Assembly: GCA_902546975.1 (NCBI GenBank)
Contig: CACCLU010000001.1
Coordinates: 301,205 to 365,204, forward strand
Direction: 5' to 3'
DNA: 64,000 nt
From: an uncultured Alphaproteobacteria bacterium
GTDB taxonomy: Bacteria > Pseudomonadota > Alphaproteobacteria > HIMB59
Of this stretch, positions 55,409 to 64,000 are shown in pieces. A program made the translations under genes and the position numbers. A model generated the notes under the pieces. It searched no databases and had not been told where the DNA came from. It worked only from the letters and a program-made list of their open reading frames with translations. Every line of letters begins with the position of its first letter. Within the stretch, counting starts at the first letter, position 1.

Positions 55409-56734
55409 CTACTTCCCTATGCAAAATTTGCTAAAAACTTTATCATAAACATCTTCATTGTTAATATAACCAAATTCATAGGAAAAATCATCTAATATAT
55501 TTCTCATTAGCTGGGCTATGATCAAAATATCCTTTTCCTCAGCAATATCGTGTTCATATTCTAACACTCTTGCCAAAAACTCGATTTCTTCTAAATTAAG
55601 ATCGTTCATTTTATTATTGTTTTTTACATATCTTTGATGAATCAAAGATAATTTTAATTTCTGGTATATTTTATCCCTGTCTAGACTATGGTTTATTTTG
55701 ATATTATCTGTTTTATATTTATATATATCAGATTTTGTCTCAATTAAGCTGTAATTCTTATGTATCATGAAATCCTTGAGAAGTGTTAGTATATCTGATT
55801 TTTTAGTATTTTGATCGATTAGAACAAAAAAATGGTCAATTTCCCTCGATATTTTCTGTGCTTTTTTATAGCCATATTTTTCTATTTTACCTTGTTTAGA
55901 TCTTTGCCCTGCGGTATCGAAGATTTCAAACCGATTACTGTTAATTATAAATTCATTTGAGAGAATATCCCTTGTAGTTCCTTTGATATTTGTGACAATT
56001 GCTCTATCTTTATCAATAATTTTGTTAAATAGGGTCGACTTACCAACATTTACTTGACCTACCAACATAATTCTACATATATTTTTTTGTTCTATATTTG
56101 TTCTATTTTTATGTAATAAATTATTACAATTAGTGAAAAATATTCTTATTTTTTTCTTTATTTGATTAAAATTAAAGTCCTCGTCGTCAACGAAGTCAAT
56201 AGATGCAGTAATTTCTGAAAATAAATTTATAACTTCCTCCCTGAGAGGAACAAGACCGCTGACAATATCTCCCTCAAAAAGTAGTTTTTTGTTATATTCT
56301 AATCCTGAAAAGCTCTCATTGGAAATTATTCCATTAATAGCCTTAGCTTGTTTAAGAGAATTCTTGCTATTTAGAACAGATCTGTAAGAGAACTCTCCAT
56401 TTTTTGCCAATCGTAAGCCTGGAACTTTTAGATCCTTTAATAACTGCTCAAATTGACTAGCTATTAGTGGTGATCCGTGTAAAAAAATTTCGCATACATC
56501 CTCTCCAGTAAAGGATTTGGGAGATTTAAAATATACCACACTACACTCATCCAATATGGACTCATCTTTTTGATAAATTTTAACTATTCGGATTAAAGAA
56601 TGATCTTTAGAAAAATTTTTTTTTGTAATTTTCTTTAAAATATTCAAAACATCACCTCCAGAAATTCTATAACCAATAACTGGGGCCTTCACTAAAGGAG
56701 TAAAGTTTGAATATATTGTTCCTGAATTAAACAA
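55409..56734 (-). CDS. mnmE: tRNA modification GTPase MnmE
   Basis: A 441-residue GTPase, partner of MnmG. The N-terminal formyl-THF-binding domain (TIYSNFTPLVKAPVIGYRIS) is divergent. The G domain has G1 LVGQVNVGKSTLFN, G2 TNIKGTTRDI, and G3 FDTAGQRSKQGKIE (usually D-T-A-G-L-R). The C-terminus ends FCIGK, the conserved C-[IV]-G-K needed for catalysis. Complete. It heads the leftward mnmE-mnmG-rsmG-parA-parB operon. Confidence 0.96.
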   Translation of the reverse strand: MFNSGTIYSNFTPLVKAPVIGYRISGGDVLNILKKITKKNFSKDHSLIRIVKIYQKDESILDECSVVYFKSPKSFTGEDVCEIFLHGSPLIASQFEQLLKDLKVPGLRLAKNGEFSYRSVLNSKNSLKQAKAINGIISNESFSGLEYNKKLLFEGDIVSGLVPLREEVINLFSEITASIDFVDDEDFNFNQIKKKIRIFFTNCNNLLHKNRTNIEQKNICRIMLVGQVNVGKSTLFNKIIDKDRAIVTNIKGTTRDILSNEFIINSNRFEIFDTAGQRSKQGKIEKYGYKKAQKISREIDHFFVLIDQNTKKSDILTLLKDFMIHKNYSLIETKSDIYKYKTDNIKINHSLDRDKIYQKLKLSLIHQRYVKNNNKMNDLNLEEIEFLARVLEYEHDIAEEKDILIIAQLMRNILDDFSYEFGYINNEDVYDKVFSKFCIGK

Positions 56735-56800
56735 AACTTGGTTATTATAAGTTTATAATTATTCTAGTCCACCTATGAAAAGAACAAAAAAAATAATCAA

Positions 56801-57712
56801 TTGATATTAACAAAACCAAATCACATTAAAATTTTTGGTCATAGGGGGGCTAGGGGTGACCTACCAGAAAATACTATAGAGAGTTTTGAGTATTTGTTTG
56901 AAAATAAAATTAGCGCTTACGAAATAGATATCTTACTTACCAAGGACTTAATTCCTGTCGTTTATCACGATTTTAAATTAAACCCGGCGATCACAAAAGA
57001 TAGCAAAGGTAATTGGATTGAGAATGATGATATTAAAATTTTCGATTTAAGTTATGATCAGTTATCAAATTTTAAAATTGGATCAATTGATAAAAAATCT
57101 AAATATGGGAGAAGATTTGATAATCAAAAAAGTTTAGATGAAGTAAATATTCCTAGATTGTCTGATTTACTTAAATTAACATCAAATAATATTTCAGATG
57201 ATTTAATAATTAATTTAGAAATTAAATCAACACCTGTTGAGGATAATTTAACACCCCCTCCAAATGTAATGGCAAATTTAATAATTGATGAGGTCAATAA
57301 AACAGAATTAAAAGATAAAGTAATCTACTCGTCTTTTGATTGGAGAATTTTAAGAGAAATAAAAAACATAGATTCCAAGATCTCAAGAGGCTATTTAACT
57401 TCTGAGATTAAAGGAAAAATCTATAATAAATCTCCTTGGTTAGACTTCATGCCTTTATACGATAGCGATAGCAGAGAGTTACCCAGGCTGATCAAAACAT
57501 TAGGCGGTGAGGCATGGCATCCTAAACGTAAAGATATAGATAAAGACGTGGTTAAAATTTCTCATGAGGAAGGTCTTCCGGTAAACGTTTGGACTGTTAA
57601 TGAAAAATATGAGATGTTGAGAATGATTGAATACGGCGTTGATGGAATAATTACTGATTACCCTCTAAGGTTAAAAAAGCTATGCGAAGAAAATGGAATA
57701 AATTGGTTTTAG
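56801..57712 (+). CDS. Glycerophosphodiester phosphodiesterase
   Basis: A 303-residue TIM-barrel hydrolase that releases glycerol-3-phosphate from glycerophosphodiesters, useful for phosphate or carbon scavenging. Motifs: IFGHRGARGDLPENTIESF with the catalytic His and Arg, YEIDILLTKDLIPVVYHDF with the metal ligands and second His, and VNVWTVNEKYEM, then GVDGIITDYP. The start is TTG at 56801: the frame is closed by TAG at 56765 and no ATG, GTG or other TTG lies between. No secretion signal, so cytosolic. It is alone on its strand between mnmE and rho. Confidence 0.93.
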   Translation: MILTKPNHIKIFGHRGARGDLPENTIESFEYLFENKISAYEIDILLTKDLIPVVYHDFKLNPAITKDSKGNWIENDDIKIFDLSYDQLSNFKIGSIDKKSKYGRRFDNQKSLDEVNIPRLSDLLKLTSNNISDDLIINLEIKSTPVEDNLTPPPNVMANLIIDEVNKTELKDKVIYSSFDWRILREIKNIDSKISRGYLTSEIKGKIYNKSPWLDFMPLYDSDSRELPRLIKTLGGEAWHPKRKDIDKDVVKISHEEGLPVNVWTVNEKYEMLRMIEYGVDGIITDYPLRLKKLCEENGINWF

Positions 57713-57746
57713 TCCGTAATTAGATCGATTTGAAATTGAACATAAG

Positions 57747-57824
57747 TTGAAAGATTTATTAGATAATTTATTGGTATTATCTGAAGAGGAAAAAAATTAT
57801 TATGTCAATAACTGGATGAGATAG
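57747..57824 (+). CDS. Possible tiny ORF between GDPD and rho
   Basis: TTG to TAG gives 25 codons, reading KDLLDNLLVLSEEEKNYYV then NNWMR. The composition (leucine zipper-like start, acidic stretch, aromatic end) looks more like protein than random AT-rich sequence, and the open frame extends back to 57720. It may be a leftover C-terminus of a lost gene or a real microprotein. I do not recognise it. Confidence 0.2.
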   Translation: MKDLLDNLLVLSEEEKNYYVNNWMR

Positions 57825-57828
57825 AGAG

Positions 57829-59085
57829 TTATTGGTTCATACTGCTGAAAAACTCTTCGTTAGTTTTACAATCTTTCATTTTATCAAGAAGAAACTCCAT
57901 AGCATCTACTGTACCCATAGAGGATAGAATTTTCCTTAAAATAAAAACTTTTTGTAGATCTCCAGCATCTAAGAGTAAGTCTTCTTTTCTGGTGCCTGAC
58001 TTTTGAACATCAATAGCAGGATATGTTCTTTTATCAGATAATTTTCTGTCGAGGACAATTTCTGAATTACCAGTTCCCTTAAATTCTTCGAAAATAACCT
58101 CATCCATTCTACTACCTGTTTCTATTAATGCAGTGGCAATAATAGTTAGTGAGCCACCTTCTTCTATATTTCTAGCTGCACCAAAAAATCTTTTTGGTCT
58201 TTGAAGTGCGTTGGCATCCACACCACCTGTTAAAACTTTACCACTTGATGGCACAACAGTGTTATATGCTCTACCTAATCTTGTGATAGAGTCTAAAAGA
58301 ATTACAACATCATATTTATTTTCAGCTAGTCTTTTAGCTTTTTCAATAACCATTTCAGCAACTTGAACGTGTCTTGCAGCTGGTTCATCAAATGTTGAGC
58401 TAATTACTTCACCTTTGACAGATCTTTGCATATCTGTAACTTCCTCTGGTCTTTCATCTATTAGAAGAACCATTAGATAAACATCAGGGAAATTCTCTGC
58501 AATTGACTTCGCTATTTTTTGTAAAATTACTGTTTTACCTGATCTTGGTGGTGCAACAATTAAAGATCTTTGACCAGCACCAACTGGTGCAATAATATCT
58601 ATAATTCTAGATGATAAATCTGTGTCTGGTTTTTCTGTCTCTAGATTAAATTTTTTCTCTGGATAAAGAGGAGTTAAATTATCGAAATTTGTTTTAAATT
58701 TATTATTTTTAGCTATCTCTATAAAATTTACTTTATTGGTTTCCACTAGTGCAAAATATCTTTCACCTTCTTTAGGGGGTCGGATAGGTCCCTCAAGTGT
58801 ATCACCTTTTCTAAGACCATATTTCTTTATTTGATTTGGACTGACATATATATCATCTGGTCCTGGAAGATAATTAGAGTTTGCTGATCTCAAAAATCCG
58901 AAACCATCTTGCATTGTTTCCAATACACCTTCGCCTATTATTTCTTCATTTTTTTCTGCAAATTTCTTTAAGACAGAAAAATATATGTCTTGCTTCTTTA
59001 AACCAGAGGCATTTTCTATCCCTAAAGACTCAGCATAGTCTAATAGTTCTTGTGGTTTTTTATCTTTTAGTTCGTTTAGATGCAT
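57829..59085 (-). CDS. rho: Transcription termination factor Rho
   Basis: A 418-residue hexameric RNA helicase. The N-terminal Rho helical domain begins [20 protein letters not shown], then the OB-fold RNA-binding domain ([20 protein letters not shown]), and the ATPase domain with Walker [36 protein letters not shown] and the Q/R loops ([20 protein letters not shown]). Complete, starting with ATG at 59085. It faces away from maf; the two starts border the proposed origin. Confidence 0.98.
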   Translation of the reverse strand: MHLNELKDKKPQELLDYAESLGIENASGLKKQDIYFSVLKKFAEKNEEIIGEGVLETMQDGFGFLRSANSNYLPGPDDIYVSPNQIKKYGLRKGDTLEGPIRPPKEGERYFALVETNKVNFIEIAKNNKFKTNFDNLTPLYPEKKFNLETEKPDTDLSSRIIDIIAPVGAGQRSLIVAPPRSGKTVILQKIAKSIAENFPDVYLMVLLIDERPEEVTDMQRSVKGEVISSTFDEPAARHVQVAEMVIEKAKRLAENKYDVVILLDSITRLGRAYNTVVPSSGKVLTGGVDANALQRPKRFFGAARNIEEGGSLTIIATALIETGSRMDEVIFEEFKGTGNSEIVLDRKLSDKRTYPAIDVQKSGTRKEDLLLDAGDLQKVFILRKILSSMGTVDAMEFLLDKMKDCKTNEEFFSSMNQ

Positions 59086-59342
59086 TTTGGAAATTACCTA
59101 GATAGTTAGATATATTGACTAGGTATATAACAAAAAATAAAGAGAAAATATATATATTTATATATAGATATGTTGATGTATGTCGAATGATGGGGATTAA
59201 CACCTTCTTATTCAAAAAAAGCTATATTTAAGTACTTTTTTAGTTATTTAATAACAAATGTTGATAACTTAATATTTATAAATTAATGGTAATTTCGTTG
59301 TTTAAAACTCACAAATTTTATGGATAAGTCATTTAATCCACA
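59086..59342. other. oriC: Probable chromosomal replication origin (oriC)
   Basis: The 234-base gap between divergent rho and maf is the longest non-coding stretch in the second half of the window. It starts with a nearly pure A/T tract (59140-59170, alternating TA) that could melt easily, followed by DnaA-box-like 9-mers with one mismatch to TTATCCACA/TTATNCACA: TTATTCAAA (59208-59216), TGTTGATAA (59259-59267, reverse), TATGGATAA (59319-59327, reverse) and TAATCCACA (59334-59342). The last two lie over the maf start. Gene direction flips here, the neighbourhood is the classic alphaproteobacterial origin set, and parS-parAB is close by. hemE, often at this border, is absent. Confidence 0.65.
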
Positions 59343-59913
59343 ATTAACTAAACAGGTTATTATTGGCACAAAAAGCCAATCTAGGAGAAATATTTTTAAA
59401 TTAATGAACCTAAAATTTCAGTATAGATCGCCAAACATAAATGAAAAAAAGGTAAAGGATTTAAATAATGATAAATATGATGCATTAAAAATTGCAAAAG
59501 CTAAAGCTGAATATCTTTCTAAAAAATATAGTAATAAAATTATTGTAACTTTTGATACAACAATCTTATTTAAAAAAAAAACTATTTATAAATGTGCCAG
59601 TCCCGAGTGCTGTAAAAGAACCCTTAAAGCATTTAATGATAAATCTCACGATCTTTACACAGCCATGATTTTTATGATAAATAATAATCTAATAAAAAGC
59701 ACTCTGACGAAAACAAAAATAACTTTTAAAAATACTAAAGTAAAAGATATCAATAATTACGTTGATAAGAACTTTAAACAAGTATCGAAGGCCGTAGGTT
59801 GTTATAACATAGAAGGGAAAGGAAATTTTTTCTTTAAAGATATATACGGCAGTTATTTCAATATTATTGGAATGGATGTTATTAATTTTTTAAAGACACT
59901 AAGAAGTATCTAA
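59320..59913 (+). CDS. maf: Maf-family nucleotide pyrophosphatase
   Basis: A 197-residue Maf/YceF/YhdE-type hydrolase of non-canonical nucleoside triphosphates. IIGTKSQSRRNIFKLMNLKF stands for the usual S-x-S-P-R-R; TFDTTILFKKKTIYKCA carries the catalytic aspartate (normally A-D-T-V-V); the C-terminal block has CYNIEGKGNFFFKDIYGSYF (usually G-Y-x-I-Q-G-x-G). The sequence is divergent but the order of blocks is right. First gene of the rightward maf-aroE-coaE-dnaQ run at the origin; its stop abuts aroE. Confidence 0.88.
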   Translation: MDKSFNPQLTKQVIIGTKSQSRRNIFKLMNLKFQYRSPNINEKKVKDLNNDKYDALKIAKAKAEYLSKKYSNKIIVTFDTTILFKKKTIYKCASPECCKRTLKAFNDKSHDLYTAMIFMINNNLIKSTLTKTKITFKNTKVKDINNYVDKNFKQVSKAVGCYNIEGKGNFFFKDIYGSYFNIIGMDVINFLKTLRSI

Positions 59914-60729
59914 ATGAATAAAAAAAAAACAGGCATTGTAGCAAAAAAACTAAACCATTCATTATCCCCATTTATACATAATCATTGGGCAAAGAAAAAT
60001 AATAATAAATTTATTTATAGAAAATACGAGGTACAGGAAAAAAAAATAGATAGATTTTTCGATAATTATAGAAGAGATAAACAATTTGTTGGGTTTAATA
60101 TTACTATACCATATAAAGAAATTTTTATTAATTTTTGTGATAAAGTCACAACAAGAGCAAATAAAATCGGTTCTGTAAATTTAATTTATAAAAAAAATAA
60201 AACAATTTTTGGAGATAACACAGATGTTATTGGTTTCAGTAAGACTTTCAATTCTCTAAAAATTAAAAATACAAAATCTGTATTATTAGTTGGTGCAGGG
60301 GGCGCTGCAAGAGCAATTTTATATTTTCTAAATAAAAAAAGTATTAAAAATATTGATATTTTTGCAACATCAATGAAAAGGGAAGAAAATCTTAAAAAAA
60401 AATTTAAATTTAATCGTTTCCTGATTAGATCAACTCGTCTCAGGAAGAGATATGATTTGATTATCAATGCATCTAGTGCAGGGATGACCAAAAAAAATAA
60501 AATCAACAGAAATATTATGAATTTAGTTGAGAAAGCAAAGGGAGTAATTGATATAGTTTATAATCCAATTGAAACAGATCTGTTAAAAAAAGCTAAAAAA
60601 CATCACATAAAATACTCAGGTGGATTGAAGATGCTTGTAGAACAAGCAAAACCATCTTACGAAATATGGTCAGGTAATAAAATAGGAATAGACAGAAAAA
60701 TTTATCAAATGCTTATAAATAAAATATGA
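59914..60729 (+). CDS. aroE: Shikimate dehydrogenase
   Basis: A 271-residue NADP-dependent enzyme that reduces 3-dehydroshikimate in aromatic amino-acid synthesis. Substrate site: LNHSLSPFIHNHWAKK, FNITIPYKE (catalytic Lys) and FGDNTDVIGF (catalytic Asp). Cofactor loop: LLVGAGGAARAILYFLN. The C-terminal GGLKMLVEQAKPSYEIW is also typical. Complete. It overlaps coaE by four bases (ATGA). Confidence 0.96.
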   Translation: MNKKKTGIVAKKLNHSLSPFIHNHWAKKNNNKFIYRKYEVQEKKIDRFFDNYRRDKQFVGFNITIPYKEIFINFCDKVTTRANKIGSVNLIYKKNKTIFGDNTDVIGFSKTFNSLKIKNTKSVLLVGAGGAARAILYFLNKKSIKNIDIFATSMKREENLKKKFKFNRFLIRSTRLRKRYDLIINASSAGMTKKNKINRNIMNLVEKAKGVIDIVYNPIETDLLKKAKKHHIKYSGGLKMLVEQAKPSYEIWSGNKIGIDRKIYQMLINKI

Positions 60730-61283
60730 TTAAAGTTGCAGTTACAGGAAATATAGGATCAGGTAAAACTGAATTTATTAAATTTATCTCTAAGCTAGGT
60801 TTTTGTTGTATATCATCTGATGCTATAATTTCAAAATTATACAAAGATGACCGTACTAGAAAAATAATTTTAGAAAAATTAAAACTTAATGATCATAATT
60901 ATAAACAAGAAATAATTAAAATGTTACAGAATGAAGAGTTCAACAGAAAACTTAAGAGAACAATATATCCTCTTCTATACTCCAAAAAAAAATTAGTAGC
61001 CCAGAAACATCAGTCTTATCAGCCAGTATTTTATGAAATTCCATTACTTTACGAAGAAAATTTGTTCAATAATTTTAATGTCACTGTATTCGTAAACACG
61101 GATACTGCAAAGAGAAAACATAGGGTTTTGAACAGAGGTGTCTCCGAAAATTATTTTAAATTAATGAATAATAAGCAGATTAAAGAGAATATAAAAAAGA
61201 ATAAATCAACTTTTACAATAAACAATAATGGTTCAATCTTGAACTTACGCGTAAATATAATTAAATTATTAAATAAACTATGA
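60726..61283 (+). CDS. coaE: Dephospho-CoA kinase
   Basis: A 185-residue P-loop kinase for the final step of coenzyme A synthesis. Walker A is VTGNIGSGKTEFIKFIS, then GFCCISSDAIISKLY (the conserved Asp for substrate), and PVFYEIPLLYEENLF. Slightly short but complete. It overlaps aroE and dnaQ by four bases each, in the conserved aroE-coaE-dnaQ order. Confidence 0.94.
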   Translation: MIKVAVTGNIGSGKTEFIKFISKLGFCCISSDAIISKLYKDDRTRKIILEKLKLNDHNYKQEIIKMLQNEEFNRKLKRTIYPLLYSKKKLVAQKHQSYQPVFYEIPLLYEENLFNNFNVTVFVNTDTAKRKHRVLNRGVSENYFKLMNNKQIKENIKKNKSTFTINNNGSILNLRVNIIKLLNKL

Positions 61284-61960
61284 GAGAAATTATACTTGAT
61301 ATTGAAACCACAGGCTTAGAATTTAAAGAGGGTCATCGTATTATTGAAATTGGCTGTATTGAACTTAACAAAAAAGAAGTCGGGGCAAACTATCATGAAT
61401 ATATAAACCCCTCTAAAACTCTTACTGAGGACAATATTAAAATACACGGAATAACTAATGAATATTTGACAGATAAGCCGATTTTTGAAGAAATTGCAGA
61501 CGGCTTCTTAGAATTCATTCAAGATAGTTTCATTGTCGCTCATAATGCATCTTTCGACATTGGTTTCTTAAATTTTGAGCTTGAGAAACTATCTAAACCA
61601 AAAATATCGAAGGAGAGAGTTATAGACACAATTAAAATTGCGAGACAACGGTTTCCTGGGCAGCAAGTATCATTAGACGCACTTATAAAGAAATTAAAAA
61701 TCAATACACTTATAAATAGAGATCAACACGGTGCTTTAAAAGACGCTAAAATCTTGACTGATGTATATTTGGAATTACAAGGCATAAACCAAATCGGATT
61801 AGAATTAAGTATGGCAAAATCAGAAAAAATTAACTTAGCTAGTGAGCCGAATTACGCATCGATCGTATTAACAAAAGAAGAGACAGAAGCCCATAAAGAG
61901 TTTATAAAAAATAAAATACCTAATTCAAATTGGGCCAAAATGTTTAAAAATTATGAGTAG
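61280..61960 (+). CDS. dnaQ: DNA polymerase III epsilon subunit (proofreading exonuclease)
   Basis: A 226-residue 3'-5' exonuclease. ExoI EIILDIETTGLEFKEGHRII holds the catalytic Asp-Glu pair, ExoII is FIVAHNASFDIGFLN, and ExoIII is RDQHGALKDAKILTDVYLEL (H-x-x-x-x-D). The C-terminal tail has only a weak clamp/alpha-binding segment. Complete. In most alphaproteobacteria secB follows on the other strand; here it is absent and the Tim44-like gene follows with an eight-base overlap. Confidence 0.95.
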   Translation: MREIILDIETTGLEFKEGHRIIEIGCIELNKKEVGANYHEYINPSKTLTEDNIKIHGITNEYLTDKPIFEEIADGFLEFIQDSFIVAHNASFDIGFLNFELEKLSKPKISKERVIDTIKIARQRFPGQQVSLDALIKKLKINTLINRDQHGALKDAKILTDVYLELQGINQIGLELSMAKSEKINLASEPNYASIVLTKEETEAHKEFIKNKIPNSNWAKMFKNYE

Positions 61961-62465
61961 TGAATTTATAGATATTGTGCTTTTTGGAGCAATTGCGATA
62001 TTTCTAGTGTATCGCCTAAGGAGTATTCTTGGATCTTCTGACGGAAAAATTGTTAATATTAGAACAAAAAAAAACCCTCAATCTAAGTTTAAACCTAAAA
62101 TAGTTCCCAAAAATGATAATAGCGAATTTTTAGAAGGCGCTAATAAAGCATATGAAATGATCGTTCAGGCTTATCAAAGTAACAGCATTGAAAAAGTGAA
62201 AGATTTATTAACACCTGAAGCAATGCAAGCAATGGAACAAGCAAAAGCGCCTAAAGAAATAAAATTTTCAGAAGTTAAAAATAGTTCTATCTTGGATGAT
62301 AAATCTGATGACTTGAGACTAGTTAAATCTGTGAAATTTGAAACTGAACATTACAATGTTGCAAACAACGAAATTCTAAATGTTGTCGAAGAATGGGGTT
62401 TTGAAAAAGATAAAAAATCCTCTGATCCTAATTGGAAGCTTTTTTCTATAAAACTTGTCTCATAA
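61953..62465 (+). CDS. Tim44-like (TimA) membrane protein
   Basis: A 170-residue protein with one N-terminal membrane helix (about 4-24, FIDIVLFGAIAIFLVYRL), a basic proline-containing linker and a short Tim44-like domain (about 70-170). The R-L-R-S-I-L-G start after the helix is characteristic of alphaproteobacterial Tim44 homologues, relatives of the mitochondrial import factor. It is about 50 residues shorter than usual. Position between dnaQ and smr is conserved. It overlaps the Smr gene by 11 bases. Confidence 0.85.
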   Translation: MSSEFIDIVLFGAIAIFLVYRLRSILGSSDGKIVNIRTKKNPQSKFKPKIVPKNDNSEFLEGANKAYEMIVQAYQSNSIEKVKDLLTPEAMQAMEQAKAPKEIKFSEVKNSSILDDKSDDLRLVKSVKFETEHYNVANNEILNVVEEWGFEKDKKSSDPNWKLFSIKLVS

Positions 62466-62955
62466 AATTAAATTTAATTTAAATCAAGGACAAAATAAAA
62501 AACCATTAGAGGAACAACCTGATGAAAAAATTAGTATTTCAATCAAAAGTTCTAGGGTGACCAAAAAAAAATTTGAGAATATAGATAATAAAAATATAAA
62601 AGCTAAAAAAATTCTTGTTAAACCAGTTCTTTTAGATTCCAATCTTCATAAACAATTTAAAAATCATCATTTTAGCAAAATCGATTTACACGGACTAACC
62701 GTTGACCAAGCACACCAAAAATTAATCGAATATTTTTCAATAAATTACAAGAAGAAAAACTTATTTCATATTGTAGTAACAGGGCTTGGCAATAAGACTA
62801 ATGGTGAGGAATTTTTTACTGGAAAAATAAGAAGACAATTTCCCTTTTGGTTAGACACAGAAAAATTTCAATTTATGATAAAATCATATTCCCCTTGTAA
62901 AATACAACACGGTGGTTTGGGTGCTTTTTATATTAAATTAAAATCTAAAGAATAA
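62455..62955 (+). CDS. Smr-domain protein
   Basis: A 166-residue protein with a disordered basic N-terminal half and a C-terminal Smr domain (about 78-166). FSKIDLHGLTVDQAHQKLIEY has the L-D-L-H-G signature, and ends with HIVVTGLGNK and QHGGLGAFYIKLK (the H-G-G-x-G-A-x-Y motif). Smr domains are structure-specific nucleases or nucleic-acid binders linked to recombination or ribosome rescue. The start is TTG at 62455, inside the end of the Tim44-like gene. MltA, often between the two, is absent. Confidence 0.9.
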   Translation: MSHKIKFNLNQGQNKKPLEEQPDEKISISIKSSRVTKKKFENIDNKNIKAKKILVKPVLLDSNLHKQFKNHHFSKIDLHGLTVDQAHQKLIEYFSINYKKKNLFHIVVTGLGNKTNGEEFFTGKIRRQFPFWLDTEKFQFMIKSYSPCKIQHGGLGAFYIKLKSKE

Positions 62956-64000
62956 ATTTCTTTTCGTCGGTAGGTTTGATCTCTGATTTAACAGCATCTG
63001 TAACCCAAGCTTTATTTACTACTTCAGTTTTTTGATCACTTAGGTTTGCATCAAAACTAATTCTTTCAAGAATTTTTTCAAACATTGTTTGTAATCGTCG
63101 TGCACCAATATTTTCAACCTCAGTATTTATTTGTTCAGTGAGAGTTGCTATCTCTTCTAAAGCCTCATCTTCAAACTTTAATTCAATATTTTCTGTTGCA
63201 AATAATGACTTATATTGTTTGGTTAAGCTATTATCAGTTTCTTTTAAAATTCTAATAAAGTCATCTTTTTTAAGCGCATTTAACCTTACTCTTACAGGTA
63301 ACCTTCCTTGAAGTTCCGGGAGTAAATCACTTGGTTTGGACTGATGAAAAGCACCAGACGCAATAAATAAAATATGATTTGTTTCAATTGTCCCATATTT
63401 TGTACTTACAACTGTACCTTCAATAAGTGGGAGTAAATCTCTTTGCACACCTTCTCTTGAAACATCCCCACCTCGTCTCTCACTATTGGGCGCAATTTTG
63501 TCAATTTCATCTATGAAAACTATTCCACTTTCCTGAACACTTTTAATTGCATTTTGAACAACATTTTGTTTTTCAGCGATTTTCTCAATTTCTTCTTGAA
63601 TAAGTGGCTCATAAGCTTCACCTATTTTAAGTTTTGTTTTCTTTTTATTTTTTAAACCTTTACCAAATATATCATTCATATTAATCATTCCCATTTGAGC
63701 ACCAGGCATTCCTGGTATGTCCAATGATTGAAAAGGATTAGATTTTTGATCTAACGCTATTTCGATTTCTTTATCATTAAGTTGATTATCTCTTAGCATT
63801 AAACGAAATTTTTCCTTAGTTTCTTCACTTGGATTGTCACCAAGCAGTGCTTTTAAAACAATTTCTTCTGCGTTTGTTTTGGCTTCATCTATAAAACGAT
63901 CTCTTATCTTTTTCTTTTCTAAATTAATTGCAACTTCAATTAAATCCCTAATTATTTGTTCGACATCTCTTCCAACGTATCCAATTTCTGTAAATTTAGT
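62945..64000 (-). CDS. hslU: HslU ATPase of the HslUV protease, C-terminal part
   Basis: Partial: the frame stays open to the right edge (in-frame start TKFTEIGYVGRDVEQIIRDL), so the N-terminus with Walker A lies outside. The visible 351 residues hold the intermediate domain, Walker B GIVFIDEIDKIA, sensor and arginine-finger region (ELQGRLPVRVRL), the IGARRLQTMFEKILE block and the terminal DEKKFIL that docks into HslV. The ATG at 63797-63799 is internal. It converges on and overlaps the Smr gene by 11 bases. hslV is expected beyond the window. Confidence 0.97.
   Translation of the reverse strand, partial: TKFTEIGYVGRDVEQIIRDLIEVAINLEKKKIRDRFIDEAKTNAEEIVLKALLGDNPSEETKEKFRLMLRDNQLNDKEIEIALDQKSNPFQSLDIPGMPGAQMGMINMNDIFGKGLKNKKKTKLKIGEAYEPLIQEEIEKIAEKQNVVQNAIKSVQESGIVFIDEIDKIAPNSERRGGDVSREGVQRDLLPLIEGTVVSTKYGTIETNHILFIASGAFHQSKPSDLLPELQGRLPVRVRLNALKKDDFIRILKETDNSLTKQYKSLFATENIELKFEDEALEEIATLTEQINTEVENIGARRLQTMFEKILERISFDANLSDQKTEVVNKAWVTDAVKSEIKPTDEKKFIL

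Noticed and set aside
62945..63799. hslU read as a complete 284-residue gene starting at 63799.
   Set aside because: The frame continues open to the window edge with conserved HslU sequence, so this ATG is internal and the gene is cut by the window.
1..64000. Prophage, insertion sequences or integrative elements around the secretion locus.
   Set aside because: No transposase, integrase, phage gene or terminal inverted repeats were seen; the tRNA-Gly at 37 kb has no flanking partial copy in the window.

Overview
The window is a stretch of chromosome from an AT-rich alphaproteobacterium with a compact genome, most likely a streamlined marine lineage (SAR11-like or HIMB59/AEGEAN-169-like; this placement is inference). 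The support is gene order: leuS-lptE-holA, then parB-parA-rsmG-mnmG-mnmE-rho, then maf-aroE-coaE-dnaQ-Tim44-Smr-hslU is the arrangement found around the replication origin in alphaproteobacteria. Genes are packed with overlaps of 1 to 50 bases, coding is very AT-rich after about 22 kb, and many enzymes are shorter than usual. No insertion sequence, prophage or CRISPR array is visible.

Layout. 0-19 kb: an accessory locus, visibly less AT-rich than the rest. A 14.4-kb gene encodes a 4804-residue surface or secreted protein (LEPR motif, DUF4347, 23 VCBS-type repeats, three inserted beta-propeller-like blocks). It is followed on the same strand by two HlyD-type adaptors (one with a GAF-like domain) and the first 29 codons of an apparent M50-type membrane metalloprotease. 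Divergent from it is an outer-membrane efflux lipoprotein fused to a cadherin-like module and a SPOR domain. Together they look like a type I-like secretion system with no ABC exporter visible in this window. 19-27 kb: argG, an IalB-like protein, an RpoE/ChrR-type sigma/anti-sigma pair with a degenerate anti-sigma domain, DUF3429, pterin dehydratase, aldo-keto reductase, a Bax inhibitor-1 protein, an EamA exporter, a shortened HemY-like protein and a Mic60-like protein. 27-34 kb: tsaD, EVE protein, acs, rsmB, rpe and purH in an overlapping run. 34-47 kb: LysE exporter, FkbM-like and TPR-glycosyltransferase genes, tRNA-Gly, thioredoxin-TPR, Lon-N protein, UbiH-like hydroxylase, ftsK, winged-helix protein, LolA-like protein, YggS, two sulfotransferase-related genes and a strongly framed outer-membrane barrel gene with its own terminator. 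47-64 kb: the origin-proximal block.

How it works together. Genes left of about 59.1 kb (rho, mnmE, mnmG, rsmG, parA, parB) run leftward and those right of 59.3 kb (maf to smr) run rightward. The AT-rich 234-base gap between them carries several near-consensus DnaA boxes and is the best oriC candidate. A parS site lies in the first codons of mnmG, about 3.8 kb from that gap and about 2.4 kb from parA. The most unusual content is the giant-protein secretion locus. Other points of note are a LeuS without its usual N-terminal helix, the missing hemC/hemD and hemE neighbours, and an anti-sigma factor without its usual zinc ligands.
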